From positions 1 to 64,000 of the forward strand of contig JBEBCD010000080.1 of assembly GCA_041158045.1 (NCBI GenBank): a stretch of 64,000 nt of DNA. The letters run 5' to 3'. Made by a program: the position numbers and the translations under genes. Source of the DNA: CAXRBC01 sp041158045 (GTDB taxonomy: Bacteria; Actinomycetota; Acidimicrobiia; Acidimicrobiales; Ilumatobacteraceae). Position 1 is the stretch's first letter. Each line of letters starts with the position of its first letter. The notes beneath the pieces were generated by a model. That model was given only the letters and a program-made list of their open reading frames with translations, was not told the DNA's origin and did no database searches. Below are positions 1 to 18,916 of this stretch, piece by piece.

Positions 1-257
1 GCGCCGTCAACGACCAGGGCGTGCCCGTGCGCCAGCCCCGGCCGACCCTGGCCCAGCAGGTCGACAAGGAGCGGGTCGGCCCCGTGACCTACGTCCGCGA
101 GGTCCGCGACGAGATGCGCAAGGTCGCCTGGCCCCACTGGCCGGAGGTGCGCCGCTACGCGGTCATCGTGCTCGTGACCGTGGTGGTCGTGACGGCGTTC
201 GTGGGGGGATTCGACGCGGTCTTTGGCATACTTTCTGGCTGGCTCTACAAGGACTGA
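1..257 (+). CDS. secE: Preprotein translocase subunit SecE (5' end outside window)
   Basis: SecE is the small single-span subunit that clamps the SecY channel in the inner membrane. The C-terminal half shows the family signature: an amphipathic stretch [19 protein letters not shown] followed by one membrane helix (about the last 30 residues). The neighbour nusG is the usual partner. The frame is open to the left edge. The first in-window GTG at 21 has no convincing ribosome binding site, and the residues before it (AVNDQG) continue the basic-proline leader, so I infer that the true start lies before the window. Confidence 0.93.
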   Translation, partial: AVNDQGVPVRQPRPTLAQQVDKERVGPVTYVREVRDEMRKVAWPHWPEVRRYAVIVLVTVVVVTAFVGGFDAVFGILSGWLYKD

Positions 258-285
258 CCCGGGCCGGCGCACGAGGACCCCACCG

Positions 286-963
286 ATGAGCGACGAGACG
301 ACGATGACCGAGGCCGCGCCCGCGCACGCCGCGTCGGACGACGCCGCCCCGGAGGCCACCTTCGACCTCACCGAGGAGGGCCTCGAGGACGAGGAGATCG
401 ACCGCCCCTGGCTCCGCCCGGGCAAGTGGTACGTCGTGCACTCGCAGTCCGGCTACGAGAAGAACGTCGAGGCCAACCTCAAGGCCCGCATCCAGTCGTA
501 CAACCTCGTGGACCGCATCTACGAGGTCGTCATCCCGATGGAGGACGTCGTCGAGTTCAAGCAGGGGCGCAAGCAGACGGTCCAGAAGAAGGTCTTCCCC
601 GGCTACCTCCTCGTGCGCTGCGAGATGGACGACGAGACCTGGTTCTGCATCCGCAACACCCCGGGCGTGACGGGCTTCGTCGGGCAGAACAAGCGCGGCA
701 AGACCCCGGTGCCGCTCTCGCGCAAGGAGGTCGAGACGTTCCTCTCGGCCAAGGCCGAGGGTCAGGAGGCGCCGAAGCGCAAGACGCCGAAGCTCGACTT
801 CGAGGTCGGCGAGGGCGTGCGCGTCAAGGAGGGCCCGTTCGCCGACTTCGCCGGCCAGATCGCCGAGATCAACGCCGACCACATGAAGCTCAAGGTCCTG
901 GTCAACATCTTCGGGCGCGAGACGCTCGTCGAGATGGACTTCAGCCAGGTCGCCAAGCTCTAG
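286..963 (+). CDS. nusG: Transcription termination/antitermination factor NusG
   Basis: NusG binds the RNA polymerase clamp and links it to Rho or to the ribosome. After an acidic, alanine-rich N-terminal tail of about 45 residues, the NGN domain begins at [13 protein letters not shown] (residue 48 on). The KOW domain occupies about residues 172 to 225 ([19 protein letters not shown]). I chose ATG 286 (225 aa) over an upstream in-frame start at 223, because 223 would overlap secE and lacks a binding site, whereas GAGGA lies 10 bases before 286. The acidic tail is common in actinobacterial NusG. Confidence 0.97.
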   Translation: MSDETTMTEAAPAHAASDDAAPEATFDLTEEGLEDEEIDRPWLRPGKWYVVHSQSGYEKNVEANLKARIQSYNLVDRIYEVVIPMEDVVEFKQGRKQTVQKKVFPGYLLVRCEMDDETWFCIRNTPGVTGFVGQNKRGKTPVPLSRKEVETFLSAKAEGQEAPKRKTPKLDFEVGEGVRVKEGPFADFAGQIAEINADHMKLKVLVNIFGRETLVEMDFSQVAKL

Positions 964-999
964 CCGCTCGACCGATCCACGAAGGGAAGCACACGTACC

Positions 1000-1428
1000 A
1001 TGGCCAAGAAGGAAGTCACCGCGGTCGTCAAGATCCAGATCCCGGCGGGCAAGGCCACGCCCGCGCCGCCGGTCGGCACCGCGCTGGGGCCCCACGGCAT
1101 CCAGATCATGGAGTTCGTCAAGCAGTACAACGCCGCAACCGAGTCGCAGGCGGGCACCGTCATCCCCGTCGAGATCACGATCTACTCGGACCGCTCGTTC
1201 TCCTTCATCCTCAAGACCCCGCCGACCCCGGTGTTGCTGCGCCAGAAGGCCGGTCTCGAGAAGGCCTCGCGCAACCCGGGCAAGGAGATCGTCGGCTCGG
1301 TGACCGAGAAGGACATCGAGGAGGTCGCCAAGGTCAAGATGCCGGACCTCAACGCCAACGACCTCGAGGCCGCCAAGCAGCAGGTCCGCGGGACCGCCCG
1401 CAGCATGGGACTCACCGTCGTCGGCTGA
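1000..1428 (+). CDS. rplK: 50S ribosomal protein L11
   Basis: L11 forms the GTPase-associated centre with 23S rRNA helices 43/44 and is needed for stringent-response sensing. It has the normal length of 142 aa. The N-terminal domain shows [20 protein letters not shown] with its proline-rich segment, and the C-terminal RNA-binding domain ends with [12 protein letters not shown]. It follows nusG by 36 bases. In most bacteria rplA follows directly, but here a reverse-strand gene intervenes. Confidence 0.98.
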   Translation: MAKKEVTAVVKIQIPAGKATPAPPVGTALGPHGIQIMEFVKQYNAATESQAGTVIPVEITIYSDRSFSFILKTPPTPVLLRQKAGLEKASRNPGKEIVGSVTEKDIEEVAKVKMPDLNANDLEAAKQQVRGTARSMGLTVVG

Positions 1429-1451
1429 CGCCGCGCGGTCCGCCGTCCGCG

Positions 1452-2366
1452 CTAGCCCAACTCCCCGGCGAGGTACTGCTCGACGGGGATCGTCGGCGAC
1501 CAGCCGAGGCCCGCGCGGGCCCGCTCGATGCTCGCGTGCGTGATGCGCGCCTCGCCCGGGCGCTCGGGGACGAACTCGATCCGGTTGGAGATGCGTCGAG
1601 CGAGGTCGATGATCGACATGGTCTCGCCGTAGCCGACGTTGTAGGCGGTGTTGAGGCGGCCCTCCACCAGCGCCGCGCGGATGTTGGCTCGCGCCACGTC
1701 GCGCACGTGGACGAAGTCGCGCTGTTGCGAGCCATCCCCCGTCACGAGCAGCGGTAGACCCTCCCGGTGGCGGTGGAGGAAGATGCCCATCACGCTGCTG
1801 TAGGCGTTGAACGGATTCGCGGGATTGAAGCTCCGCGGACCGTAGGGATTGAAGTACCTGAGCGCGACGTAGTCGAGGGGGTGGCGCTGGGTGAGCAGCT
1901 CGAGGTACTTCTCGACCTCGTACTTCTGGAACGAGTACGGATTGAGGCACGAGATCGGCTCATCCTCGGTGGTGGGCGTGGTGCGGGGGTTGCCGTAGAT
2001 CGCGCTCGAGCTGCTGTAGACGAGCCTCGGGAACTGGCGCCGGCGCATCATCACCTCGAGGAGGTGGATCGAGTTCGTCAAGTTGGCGGTGAGGTGCTCG
2101 CACGGCGTGTCGAAGCTGGGCTGGATCCGTGGGAGCGCCGCGAGGTGGAAGACGGTGTCGTAGCCGGAGAGGTCATCGATCGCGGCCACGTCCGCTCGCT
2201 CGAGGGTGAGCCGTCCTCGTCCGTCGAGGTGCGCGACGTTGTCGGGCGAACCGGTCGAGAAGTTGTCGATCCCGACCACGGTCCAGTCCGTCTCTGCGAG
2301 GACCGCCTCGACGAGGTTGGAGCCGATGAATCCGGCGGCGCCAGTCACCAGGACGCGCCGCGGCAT
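1452..2366 (-). CDS. NAD-dependent epimerase/dehydratase (UDP-glucose 4-epimerase-like extended SDR)
   Basis: This 304-aa extended short-chain dehydrogenase probably interconverts or dehydrates nucleotide sugars for envelope polysaccharide. Seen: the Rossmann motif TGAAGFIG (residues 8-15), the serine cluster SSSS (118-121), the catalytic pair Y144-x3-K148, and the family-typical RYFNPYGPR. It closely resembles GalE/WbpP-type epimerases, but the substrate cannot be told. It lies in reverse orientation between rplK and rplA, which normally form one unit. A TAGCCT box sits 9 bases before the ATG, so it probably has its own leaderless promoter. Parts are less GC-rich than neighbours (34 of 60 bases are G or C at 1801-1860). 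Confidence 0.9.
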   Translation of the reverse strand: MPRRVLVTGAAGFIGSNLVEAVLAETDWTVVGIDNFSTGSPDNVAHLDGRGRLTLERADVAAIDDLSGYDTVFHLAALPRIQPSFDTPCEHLTANLTNSIHLLEVMMRRRQFPRLVYSSSSAIYGNPRTTPTTEDEPISCLNPYSFQKYEVEKYLELLTQRHPLDYVALRYFNPYGPRSFNPANPFNAYSSVMGIFLHRHREGLPLLVTGDGSQQRDFVHVRDVARANIRAALVEGRLNTAYNVGYGETMSIIDLARRISNRIEFVPERPGEARITHASIERARAGLGWSPTIPVEQYLAGELG

Positions 2367-2375
2367 GACCCACGC

Positions 2376-2381
2376 AGGCTA
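2376..2381 (-). promoter_or_regulatory. Putative -10 box of the epimerase gene
   Basis: On the reverse strand TAGCCT ends 9 bases before the ATG at 2366. It matches the TAGnnT box seen before many first genes in this window. No convincing TTG -35 element is visible 18 bases upstream. This is inferred from pattern only. Confidence 0.45.
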
Positions 2382-2531
2382 CCCACGTCGTCGCGGGCGG
2401 TGGTCCCTCGCGACGGCGCCGATATCGTGCGAGGCGCGATCGTCCGCCCCCCGGGGTGGTCGGCGCTCCGAGCAGGGGAGTACCTCGCCCCGCCGGGTCA
2501 ACGAACATCCACGACACGAGGGAGGCACACG

Positions 2532-3236
2532 ATGCCAACTCAGGAACACGGCAAGAAGTACCGCGCCGCGGCCGCCCAGTACGACCGCGACCAGCTCCAC
2601 AGCCCGGCCGACGCCGTGGCCCGCGTGAAGTCGCTGGCCGCCGCCAAGTTCGACGAGACCGTCGAGGTGGCGGTGCTCCTCGGCCTCGACCCGAAGAAGT
2701 CCGACCAGACCATCCGCGGCACCGTCTCCATGCCCTCGGGCACGGGCAAGACCGTGCGCGTGGCCGTCTTCGCCGCCGGCGACGCCGCCAAGGCGGCCCG
2801 CGAGGCCGGCGCCGACCTCGTCGGCAGCGACGACCTCGCCGCCGACATCGAGAAGGGCAACATGAACTTCGACGTCGCGATCGCGACGCCCGACATGATG
2901 CCCCTCGTCGGCAAGCTCGGACGCGCCCTCGGCCCCCGCGGCCTCATGCCCAACCCGAAGACCGGCACCGTGACCCAGGACGTGGGCCGCGCGGTCACCG
3001 AGTTCAAGGGCGGCAAGGTCGAGTACCGCACCGACCGCTACGGCAACGTCCACGTCCCGATCGGCAAGGTGAGCTTCGGCGCCGACGCGCTGACGGCCAA
3101 CCTCACGGCGGTCCTCGACGAGCTGCAGCGCTCGCGCCCCTCCACGGCCAAGGGCCGCTACATCCGCAAGGTGTCGCTGTCCTCGACCATGGGGCCCGGC
3201 GTGAAGATCGACCCCTCGAGCGTCGCCGCCGAGTAG
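2532..3236 (+). CDS. rplA: 50S ribosomal protein L1
   Basis: L1 binds 23S rRNA helix 77 (the L1 stalk) and often represses its own operon. It is 234 aa, the usual length. It carries the L1 signature GKLGRALGPRGLMPNPKTGT and a closing IDPSSV. ATG 2532 is preceded by GGGAGG at about 7 bases. A longer in-frame extension starting at 1767 runs through the opposite-strand epimerase and is rejected. Because the epimerase splits it from rplK, rplA must either use readthrough or a promoter in 2382-2531, where TATCGT (2423-2428) is only a weak candidate. Confidence 0.98.
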   Translation: MPTQEHGKKYRAAAAQYDRDQLHSPADAVARVKSLAAAKFDETVEVAVLLGLDPKKSDQTIRGTVSMPSGTGKTVRVAVFAAGDAAKAAREAGADLVGSDDLAADIEKGNMNFDVAIATPDMMPLVGKLGRALGPRGLMPNPKTGTVTQDVGRAVTEFKGGKVEYRTDRYGNVHVPIGKVSFGADALTANLTAVLDELQRSRPSTAKGRYIRKVSLSSTMGPGVKIDPSSVAAE

Positions 3237-3250
3237 CCGCGGGCAAGGGT

Positions 3251-3273
3251 CGCCGCGCGCCCCGCGCGCGGCG
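3251..3273 (+). terminator. Strong hairpin without U tract after rplA
   Basis: CGCCGCGCGC (3251-3260) and GCGCGCGGCG (3264-3273) form a perfect 10-bp stem with a CCC loop, 15 bases after the rplA stop and 18 bases before the rplJ -35 element. No T run follows, so it is either a U-less terminator, a partial attenuator or an RNA-stabilising 3' end. Confidence 0.55.
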
Positions 3274-3291
3274 CATCGCCCGCCCCCGACG

Positions 3292-3321
3292 TTGTCGCCC
3301 GGGTCCGGGCACCGATAGCGT
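3292..3321 (+). promoter_or_regulatory. rplJ-rplL promoter (TTGTCG, 18 bases, TAGCGT)
   Basis: TTGTCG at 3292-3297 and TAGCGT at 3316-3321 are separated by 18 bases. The layout is identical to that before rpoB and rpsL. It would give an rplJ leader of about 80 bases (to 3409), long enough for the L10-type autoregulation known from other bacteria; I did not resolve a specific L10 kink-turn fold. Confidence 0.65.
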
Positions 3322-3408
3322 CGGGCGCGACATCCACCGCAGACATCCGGTTCCCCGGGGCGAGAGCGCCGGGAACAATGGGCGAGAGCCCGCCGGACGA
3401 GGTACCAC

Positions 3409-3933
3409 ATGCCACGCATCACCGAAGAGAAGTCCGCCGTCGTCGCCGAGGTGCGCGACAAGTTGTCCGCGGCCGACGCCGTGATCATCACCGAGTACCG
3501 CGGCATGACCGTCTCCGCGCTCGCGACCCTGCGTCGCTCGCTGCGCCCGCTCGGCGCCGAGTACCGCGTGGTGAAGAACACGCTCGCCCGCTTCGGCGCG
3601 CGCGAGGCCGGTGCCACCGCGCTCGAGGAGATGCTGAAGGGCCCGTCGGCCATCACGTTCGTGAAGGGCGACCCCTCCGCGGTCGCCAAGGTCCTCCGCG
3701 ACGCCGCGAAGGACAACCCGTCGCTCGTCGTGAAGGGCGGCATCGTCTCGGGCAAGACCGTCGGCGCCAAGGAGCTGAAGGCCCTCGCCGACCTCCCGCC
3801 GCGCGACGTCATGCTCGCGCAGTTCGCCGGCCTGCTCCAGGCGCCGCTCGTGCGGACCGCCAACATGTTCGCCGCGCTGCCGCGCAAGGCCGCCTACGGC
3901 CTCAAGGCGCTCGTCGACTCCAAGGCCGCCTGA
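3409..3933 (+). CDS. rplJ: 50S ribosomal protein L10
   Basis: L10 anchors the L7/L12 dimers to the ribosomal stalk base. It is 174 aa. It has the N-terminal rRNA-binding domain (EYRGMTVSALATLRRSLRP, YRVVKNTLARFGA) and a C-terminal helix ending GLKALVDSKAA that would bind L7/L12. GAGG lies about 9 bases upstream of the ATG. It is paired with rplL as usual, behind its own promoter. Confidence 0.98.
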   Translation: MPRITEEKSAVVAEVRDKLSAADAVIITEYRGMTVSALATLRRSLRPLGAEYRVVKNTLARFGAREAGATALEEMLKGPSAITFVKGDPSAVAKVLRDAAKDNPSLVVKGGIVSGKTVGAKELKALADLPPRDVMLAQFAGLLQAPLVRTANMFAALPRKAAYGLKALVDSKAA

Positions 3934-3996
3934 GCGGCACGAGACCCCGTTCCACCCACGATTCCACACGATCCACACACGAAAGGCAGACACGCA

Positions 3997-4380
3997 ATGG
4001 CACTCACCAAGGACCAGATCCTCGACGGGATCGCAGAGCTCACGGTCATCGAGCTGAAGGAGCTCCTCGACGCGTTCGAGGAGAAGTTCGGCGTGACCGC
4101 CGCCGCCCCCGTGGCGGTCGCGGCGGCCGGTGGCGGCGCCGCTCCCGCGGCGGCCGCGGCCGAGGAGAAGGACGAGTTCACGGTCGTCCTGAAGGACGGC
4201 GGCGCCCAGAAGATCGCCGTCATCAAGGTCGTGCGCGAGCTCACCCAGCTCGGCCTCAAGGAGGCCAAGGACCTCGTCGACGGCGCGCCCAAGAACGTGC
4301 TGGAGAAGGCGAGCAAGGACGACGCCGCCAAGGCCAAGGCCAAGCTCGAAGAGGCCGGCGCCACCGTCGAGCTCGCCTGA
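3997..4380 (+). CDS. rplL: 50S ribosomal protein L7/L12
   Basis: This is the multi-copy stalk protein that recruits translation GTPases. It is 127 aa. The N-terminal dimerisation domain contains [18 protein letters not shown], then comes an alanine-rich hinge (about residues 36-52, [20 protein letters not shown]), then the C-terminal factor-binding domain with [17 protein letters not shown]. It lies 63 bases after rplJ and ahead of a hairpin and the rpoB promoter. Confidence 0.98.
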   Translation: MALTKDQILDGIAELTVIELKELLDAFEEKFGVTAAAPVAVAAAGGGAAPAAAAAEEKDEFTVVLKDGGAQKIAVIKVVRELTQLGLKEAKDLVDGAPKNVLEKASKDDAAKAKAKLEEAGATVELA

Positions 4381-4393
4381 CGAGCACCCGCGA

Positions 4394-4418
4394 CGCGGGG
4401 GCCCACGCGGCCCCCGCG
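4394..4418 (+). terminator. rplL-rpoB intergenic hairpin (attenuator-like, no U tract)
   Basis: CGCGGGGGCC (4394-4403) pairs perfectly with GGCCCCCGCG (4409-4418) around a 5-base loop. It starts 13 bases after the rplL stop. There is no T run. In many bacteria a partial terminator between rplL and rpoB lowers polymerase gene expression relative to the ribosomal proteins; this hairpin fits that place. Confidence 0.6.
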
Positions 4419-4451
4419 ACGCGAGGGTCCCCCCGGGACCCGACCCCGGCC

Positions 4452-4481
4452 TTGTCGTCGGGGCAGATCCACCGATAGCCT
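4452..4481 (+). promoter_or_regulatory. rpoB-rpoC promoter (TTGTCG, 18 bases, TAGCCT)
   Basis: TTGTCG at 4452-4457, then 18 bases, then TAGCCT at 4476-4481. The same two hexamers and spacing recur before rplJ and rpsL. The expected start point near 4488 gives a leader of about 40 bases to the TTG start of rpoB. Confidence 0.7.
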
Positions 4482-4526
4482 GATAGGTCGCCGCCCGTCG
4501 CCCCCCACTAGAGCAGGAGTACCACC

Positions 4527-8159
<3,633 letters not shown>

Positions 8160-8182
8160 GCCACGGCCACCGGGAGCACGAG

Positions 8183-12208
<4,026 letters not shown>

Positions 12209-12265
12209 GCTTCAGCGCTCGTTTCATCCATCCACGATCGAGGAAGCAAGGCAGAAGGTCCGCGC

Positions 12266-12640
<375 letters not shown>

Positions 12641-12656
12641 GACCGGGGGACTCGAC

Positions 12657-13127
12657 GTGCCGCGCAAGGGACCCGCGATCCGCCGGGAGTTCGCACCCGA
12701 CCCCGTCTACCGGTCGCCGCTCGTCACCCAGATCGTCAACAAGGTGATGCTCCACGGCAAGAAGAGCATCGCCGAGAACATCGTCTACGACGCGATGAAG
12801 TCGATCGAGACCAAGACCGGCGGCGAGCCCCTCGCGGCCGTGAAGCGCGCGGTGGAGAACGTGAAGCCGCCCCTCGAGGTGCGCAGCCGTCGCGTCGGTG
12901 GCGCCACCTACCAGGTGCCCGTCGAGGTGCGCCCGCGCCGTGCGACGACCCTCGCGATCCGCTGGCTCGTGGAGAACGCGCGCGACCGCCGCGAGAAGAC
13001 GATGGCCGACTGCCTCGCCGCCGAGCTCATGGACGCGGCCAACGGCCTCGGTGCCTCGATGAAGAAGCGCGAGGACATGCAGAAGATGGCGGAGTCCAAC
13101 AAGGCCTTCGCGCACTACCGCTGGTAA
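12657..13127 (+). CDS. rpsG: 30S ribosomal protein S7
   Basis: S7 nucleates the 30S head and contacts the E-site tRNA. It is 156 aa with the standard N-terminus MPRKGPA, the core [19 protein letters not shown], and the C-terminus KAFAHYRW. The GTG start lies 16 bases after rpsL. Confidence 0.98.
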   Translation: MPRKGPAIRREFAPDPVYRSPLVTQIVNKVMLHGKKSIAENIVYDAMKSIETKTGGEPLAAVKRAVENVKPPLEVRSRRVGGATYQVPVEVRPRRATTLAIRWLVENARDRREKTMADCLAAELMDAANGLGASMKKREDMQKMAESNKAFAHYRW

Positions 13128-13156
13128 TCCCGGCCCGGATCACGAGGTAGTACCCC

Positions 13157-15241
<2,085 letters not shown>

Positions 15242-15290
15242 CCACGATCGACCACCGAACACACGAGACACACGGGAGACAGCGAAGACC

Positions 15291-16475
15291 ATGAGCAAGG
15301 CGAAGTTCGAGCGCAAGAAGCCCCACGTCAACATCGGCACGATGGGCCACATCGACCACGGCAAGACCACGCTCACCGCGGCGATCTCCAAGACGCTCGC
15401 CGACAAGGGCCTGGCCGAGTTCACCCCGTTCGACCAGATCGACAAGGCGCCGGAGGAGAAGGCGCGCGGCATCACGATCTCGATCGCGCACATCGAGTAC
15501 GAGACCGAGAAGCGCCACTACGCGCACGTCGACATGCCGGGCCACGCCGACTACATCAAGAACATGATCACCGGCGCGGCGCAGGTGGACGGCGCGATCC
15601 TCGTGGTCGCGGCGACCGACGGCCCGATGCCCCAGACCCGCGAGCACGTGCTGCTCGCCCGCCAGGTCGGCGTGCCCTACATCGTGGTGGCACTCAACAA
15701 GTCCGACATGGTCGAGGACGAGGAGATGCTCGGCCTCGTCGAGGAGGAGGTCCGCGACCTGCTCACCTCGTACGAGTTCCCCGGCAAGGACTGCCCGGTC
15801 GTCCGCGTCTCGGCGCTCAAGGCGCTCGAGGGCGACGCCAAGTGGCAGGACCAGATCATGGCGCTCATGAAGGCCTGCGACGACAACATCCCGGAGCCGA
15901 AGCGCGAGCTCGACAAGCCGTTCCTCATGCCGATCGAGGACGTGTTCACGATCACCGGTCGTGGCACCGTCGTCACCGGCAAGGTGGAGCAGGGCCGCGT
16001 CCACACCAACGACGAGGTGGAGATCGTCGGCCTCCGCGACACGCAGAAGACCGTGTGCACGGGCGTCGAGATGTTCCGCAAGCTGCTGGACGAGGGCCAG
16101 GCCGGCGACAACATCGGCGCCCTGCTCCGCGGCACCAAGAAGGAGGAGGTCGAGCGCGGCCAGGTGCTGTGCGCCCCGGGCTCGATCACCCCGCACACCC
16201 ACTTCGAGGGCCAGGTCTACGTGCTGAAGAAGGAGGAGGGCGGCCGTCACAAGCCGTTCTTCAACAACTACCGCCCGCAGTTCTTCTTCCGGACCACCGA
16301 CGTGACCGGCACCGTCGAGCTGCCCTCGGGCACCGAGATGGTCATGCCCGGTGACAACGTCCTCATGAAGGTCGAGCTGGGCAAGCCGATCGCCATGGAC
16401 GAGGGCCTCCGCTTCGCGATCCGCGAGGGTGGCCGCACCGTCGGCGCCGGTCGCGTCACGAAGATCATCAAGTAA
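15291..16475 (+). CDS. tuf: Elongation factor Tu
   Basis: EF-Tu carries aminoacyl-tRNA to the ribosome. It is 394 aa. G motifs: [25 protein letters not shown] (Met where E. coli has Cys) and NKSD. Domains II and III contain [13 protein letters not shown] and [23 protein letters not shown]. It follows fusA by 49 bases in the usual order. It is the only tuf in this window. Confidence 0.99.
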   Translation: MSKAKFERKKPHVNIGTMGHIDHGKTTLTAAISKTLADKGLAEFTPFDQIDKAPEEKARGITISIAHIEYETEKRHYAHVDMPGHADYIKNMITGAAQVDGAILVVAATDGPMPQTREHVLLARQVGVPYIVVALNKSDMVEDEEMLGLVEEEVRDLLTSYEFPGKDCPVVRVSALKALEGDAKWQDQIMALMKACDDNIPEPKRELDKPFLMPIEDVFTITGRGTVVTGKVEQGRVHTNDEVEIVGLRDTQKTVCTGVEMFRKLLDEGQAGDNIGALLRGTKKEEVERGQVLCAPGSITPHTHFEGQVYVLKKEEGGRHKPFFNNYRPQFFFRTTDVTGTVELPSGTEMVMPGDNVLMKVELGKPIAMDEGLRFAIREGGRTVGAGRVTKIIK

Positions 16476-16517
16476 CGCCGCCGGTCACACGGGTCGACGG
16501 CCGAGGGAGGATCGCAG

Positions 16518-16835
16518 GTGTCGCAGAGCATCCGCATCCGCCTGAAGGCCTTCGACCACGTCAACATCGACGACTCCGCCAAGAAGATCGTCGAGACCGT
16601 CACGCGCACCAACGCCTCGGTGCGGGGCCCGATCCCGCTGCCCACGGACAAGCACCGTTTCACGGTGATCCGCGGCCCGCACGTCGACAAGGACTCCCGC
16701 GAGCACTTCGAGATGCGCATCCACAAGCGCCTCATCGACATCGTGGACCCCAACGCGAAGACGATCGACTCCCTCCAGCGCCTCGAGCTGCCGGCGGGCG
16801 TCGACATCGAGATCAAGATGGTGCAGGGCGCCTGA
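16518..16835 (+). CDS. rpsJ: 30S ribosomal protein S10
   Basis: S10 serves in the 30S head and as NusE in antitermination. It is 105 aa, starting at GTG with GGGAGG 7 bases upstream. It shows [14 protein letters not shown], the [18 protein letters not shown] segment, and ends with [11 protein letters not shown]. It normally leads the S10 operon, but here it is cut off from rplC by a protease gene and a separate rplC promoter. Confidence 0.98.
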   Translation: MSQSIRIRLKAFDHVNIDDSAKKIVETVTRTNASVRGPIPLPTDKHRFTVIRGPHVDKDSREHFEMRIHKRLIDIVDPNAKTIDSLQRLELPAGVDIEIKMVQGA

Positions 16836-16857
16836 CCGCCCCTCGTCCGAGCGGACG

Positions 16858-18054
16858 ATGCACGACGACCAGATGACGAATCCCTGGGGTCCGCCGACCG
16901 CGGAGTCGGAGTGGGCGACGGGGCGCACGACGACGGAGCCGCCGGACGGCCGGGCGTCGCGTCGCGAGCGCCGCACGCGCGTGCGCGCGACCCTCGCCCT
17001 CGTCGTCTTCTGCGGGCTCGCGGGCGTCGGCGGCGGGATGATCGGATCGCTGCTCGCCGGTGACGCCGGGAGCGGCGACGCGGGCCCGGTCACGCAGGTG
17101 ACCTCGGCCGAGGTGGCGGTGGCCGACGAGGCGGAGGCCCCCGCGACCCGGGTGGCCGCGGTCGCCTCGCGCATCGCCGACAGCGTCGTGACGATCTCGA
17201 GCGAGATGGAGTCGGGCCTCGGCAGCGGGCGGTCGACGGGCACCGGCGTCGTGCTGACGAGCGACGGCGAGATCCTCACCAACGCGCACGTGGTGGAGGG
17301 CGCGGTCGGGACCGTGGTCCGATTCGCCGGCCGGACCGAGCCGGTGACCGCGCGGGTCCTCGCAGCCGACCCGGGCAACGACCTCGCGCTCATCAAGATC
17401 GACGCCCGTGACCTCGTGGCCGCGACCTTCGCCGCGCCCGGCAGCGTGCGGGTCGGCGACCAGGTGGTGGCGATCGGCTACGCCCTCGCGCTCGACGGCG
17501 GCCCGACGGTCACCACCGGCATCGTCTCGGCGCTCCAGCGCACGATCGTGACCGAGTCGGGCGCCCTCAACTCGCTCATCCAGACGGATGCCGCGATCTC
17601 GTCGGGCAACTCGGGCGGTCCGCTGCTCAACATGCGCGGGGAGGTCGTGGGGATCAACACGGCCGTGGCCCGCGGCGACTCCGAGTCGGCGGCCAACAAC
17701 ATCGGGTTCTCCATCTCGGTCGACGAGGTCCTCCGCGTCGTCGGGGAGCTGCGGGCGCAGGCGCGGGGCGAGGTGCGCCGGGAGGGATTCCTCGGCGTCG
17801 GCCTGACGCAGCGCGAGGACGGCGGCCAGGGCGCGATCATCACCAACGTGCAGCCCGGCAGCCCCGCGGCCAAGGCCGGCATCCGCGAGGGCGACATCGT
17901 CGTCTCGGTGGACGACCAGACGATCGACGGCCAGGCGGGCCTCGTGGCGGCCATCCGCGACGCGAGCCCGGGCCAGACGGTGGAGATCGTGCTCTCGCGC
18001 GACGGCGAGATCCTCACCGTCTCGACGACCCTCGTGGCACGGGAGTCCGAGTAG
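16858..18054 (+). CDS. Membrane-anchored trypsin-like serine protease with PDZ domain (HtrA/DegP-like)
   Basis: This envelope protease probably degrades or refolds misfolded extracytoplasmic proteins. It is 398 aa. A cytoplasmic, charged tail (residues 1-42) precedes one membrane helix (about 43-67). The protease domain carries the full triad: H144 in TNAHVV, D175 in GNDLALIK and S252 in [11 protein letters not shown]-terminal PDZ domain (about 308-395) includes [24 protein letters not shown] and the ligand-loop region. It lies 22 bases after rpsJ and is likely co-transcribed with it. Base composition matches its neighbours. An alternative start is ATG 16873. Confidence 0.92.
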   Translation: MHDDQMTNPWGPPTAESEWATGRTTTEPPDGRASRRERRTRVRATLALVVFCGLAGVGGGMIGSLLAGDAGSGDAGPVTQVTSAEVAVADEAEAPATRVAAVASRIADSVVTISSEMESGLGSGRSTGTGVVLTSDGEILTNAHVVEGAVGTVVRFAGRTEPVTARVLAADPGNDLALIKIDARDLVAATFAAPGSVRVGDQVVAIGYALALDGGPTVTTGIVSALQRTIVTESGALNSLIQTDAAISSGNSGGPLLNMRGEVVGINTAVARGDSESAANNIGFSISVDEVLRVVGELRAQARGEVRREGFLGVGLTQREDGGQGAIITNVQPGSPAAKAGIREGDIVVSVDDQTIDGQAGLVAAIRDASPGQTVEIVLSRDGEILTVSTTLVARESE

Positions 18055-18081
18055 CGGGGGACCGGCGACGGGTGCGGTGCG

Positions 18082-18128
18082 ACCGCGCCGTTGCGCGGTT
18101 GGGAGGTCGGTGGGGCCACCGATAGGGT
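18082..18128 (+). promoter_or_regulatory. rplC (S10-cluster) promoter preceded by hairpin
   Basis: TTGGGA (18099-18104), 18 bases, TAGGGT (18123-18128) repeats the operon-promoter layout of this window. Immediately before it, ACCGCGC (18082-18088) and GCGCGGT (18093-18099) form a 7-bp hairpin with a CGTT loop, which could end transcripts from rpsJ and the protease gene. Confidence 0.6.
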
Positions 18129-18193
18129 GAAGCCTCCAATCGGAGTCCGTGTGCGCCCGCCCCGCGGGTACCTCACGGCGAAAACGGAACAGA

Positions 18194-18223
18194 GTGCTCC
18201 GCCGGCCCGGCCGCGCGGAGCAC
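18194..18223 (+). other. Hairpin in the rplC 5' leader
   Basis: GTGCTCCGC (18194-18202) and GCGGAGCAC (18215-18223) are perfect inverted repeats around a 12-base loop that itself contains CGGCC. The hairpin lies 25 bases before the rplC start, inside the predicted leader. It could be a binding site for autoregulation by a ribosomal protein of the operon (L4 does this in E. coli), but that is inference. Confidence 0.5.
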
Positions 18224-18248
18224 TTGCGCGAAGGACCGAAACATCAAC

Positions 18249-18914
18249 ATGGCACGAACGGCGATCGTCGGCGAGAAGGTCGGCATGACGCAGGTGTGGG
18301 GCGACGACCAGAAGGTCGTCCCCGTCACCGTGCTGCGCGTCGAGCCTGCGCGCATCGTGCAGATCAAGACCGGCGAGCGCGACGGCTACACCGCGCTGCA
18401 GGTGACCTACGGCAGCGTCGACACCAAGCGCATCACCAAGGCCGAGGCCGGACACTTCTCCCGCGCCAACGTGACCCCGGGCCGGCGCGTCGTCGAGCTG
18501 CGCCTCGACTCGGTCGACGGGTTCGAGGTCGGCCAGGAGATCGGCGTGGACCGGCTCACCCCCGGGCAACTCGTGGACGTGATCGCGGTGAGCCGCGGCA
18601 AGGGCTTCGCCGGCGGCATGAAGCGCCACAACTTCAACGGTCAGGGCGCGAGCCACGGCAACCACAAGCACCACCGTGCGCCGGGCTCGGTCGGCTCCAA
18701 GACGTTCCCCGGCCGCGTGTTCAAGGGGCTGCGCATGTCGGGCCACCTCGGCCACCAGCAGGTGACGACGCTCAACCTCCAGGTCGTCCGCGCGGACGCC
18801 GAGCGGCAGATCCTCCTGGTGAAGGGCTCCGTGCCCGGCCCCAACGGTGGCGTCGTGATCGTGCGCAACGCGGTGAAGGACCACTCGGCCGAGGCCGCGG
18901 GGCAGAAGAAGTAG
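18249..18914 (+). CDS. rplC: 50S ribosomal protein L3
   Basis: L3 is an early assembly protein that reaches the peptidyl-transferase centre. It is 221 aa. The N-terminus GEKVGMTQVW, the central FAGGMKRHNFNGQGASHGNHK loop (read in two parts) and FPGRVFKGLRMSGHLG are diagnostic. It is the first gene of the long downstream cluster, behind its own promoter and leader hairpin. Confidence 0.98.
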   Translation: MARTAIVGEKVGMTQVWGDDQKVVPVTVLRVEPARIVQIKTGERDGYTALQVTYGSVDTKRITKAEAGHFSRANVTPGRRVVELRLDSVDGFEVGQEIGVDRLTPGQLVDVIAVSRGKGFAGGMKRHNFNGQGASHGNHKHHRAPGSVGSKTFPGRVFKGLRMSGHLGHQQVTTLNLQVVRADAERQILLVKGSVPGPNGGVVIVRNAVKDHSAEAAGQKK

Positions 18915-18916
18915 TC

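Noticed and set aside
1767..2531. Upstream extension of rplA in the same frame
   Set aside because: It is antisense to the epimerase; the conserved L1 N-terminus begins at ATG 2532.
16858..18054. HtrA-like protease as a recent horizontal insertion
   Set aside because: Its GC content and codon use look the same as its neighbours, and no repeats or mobile genes flank it. An old rearrangement is more likely.
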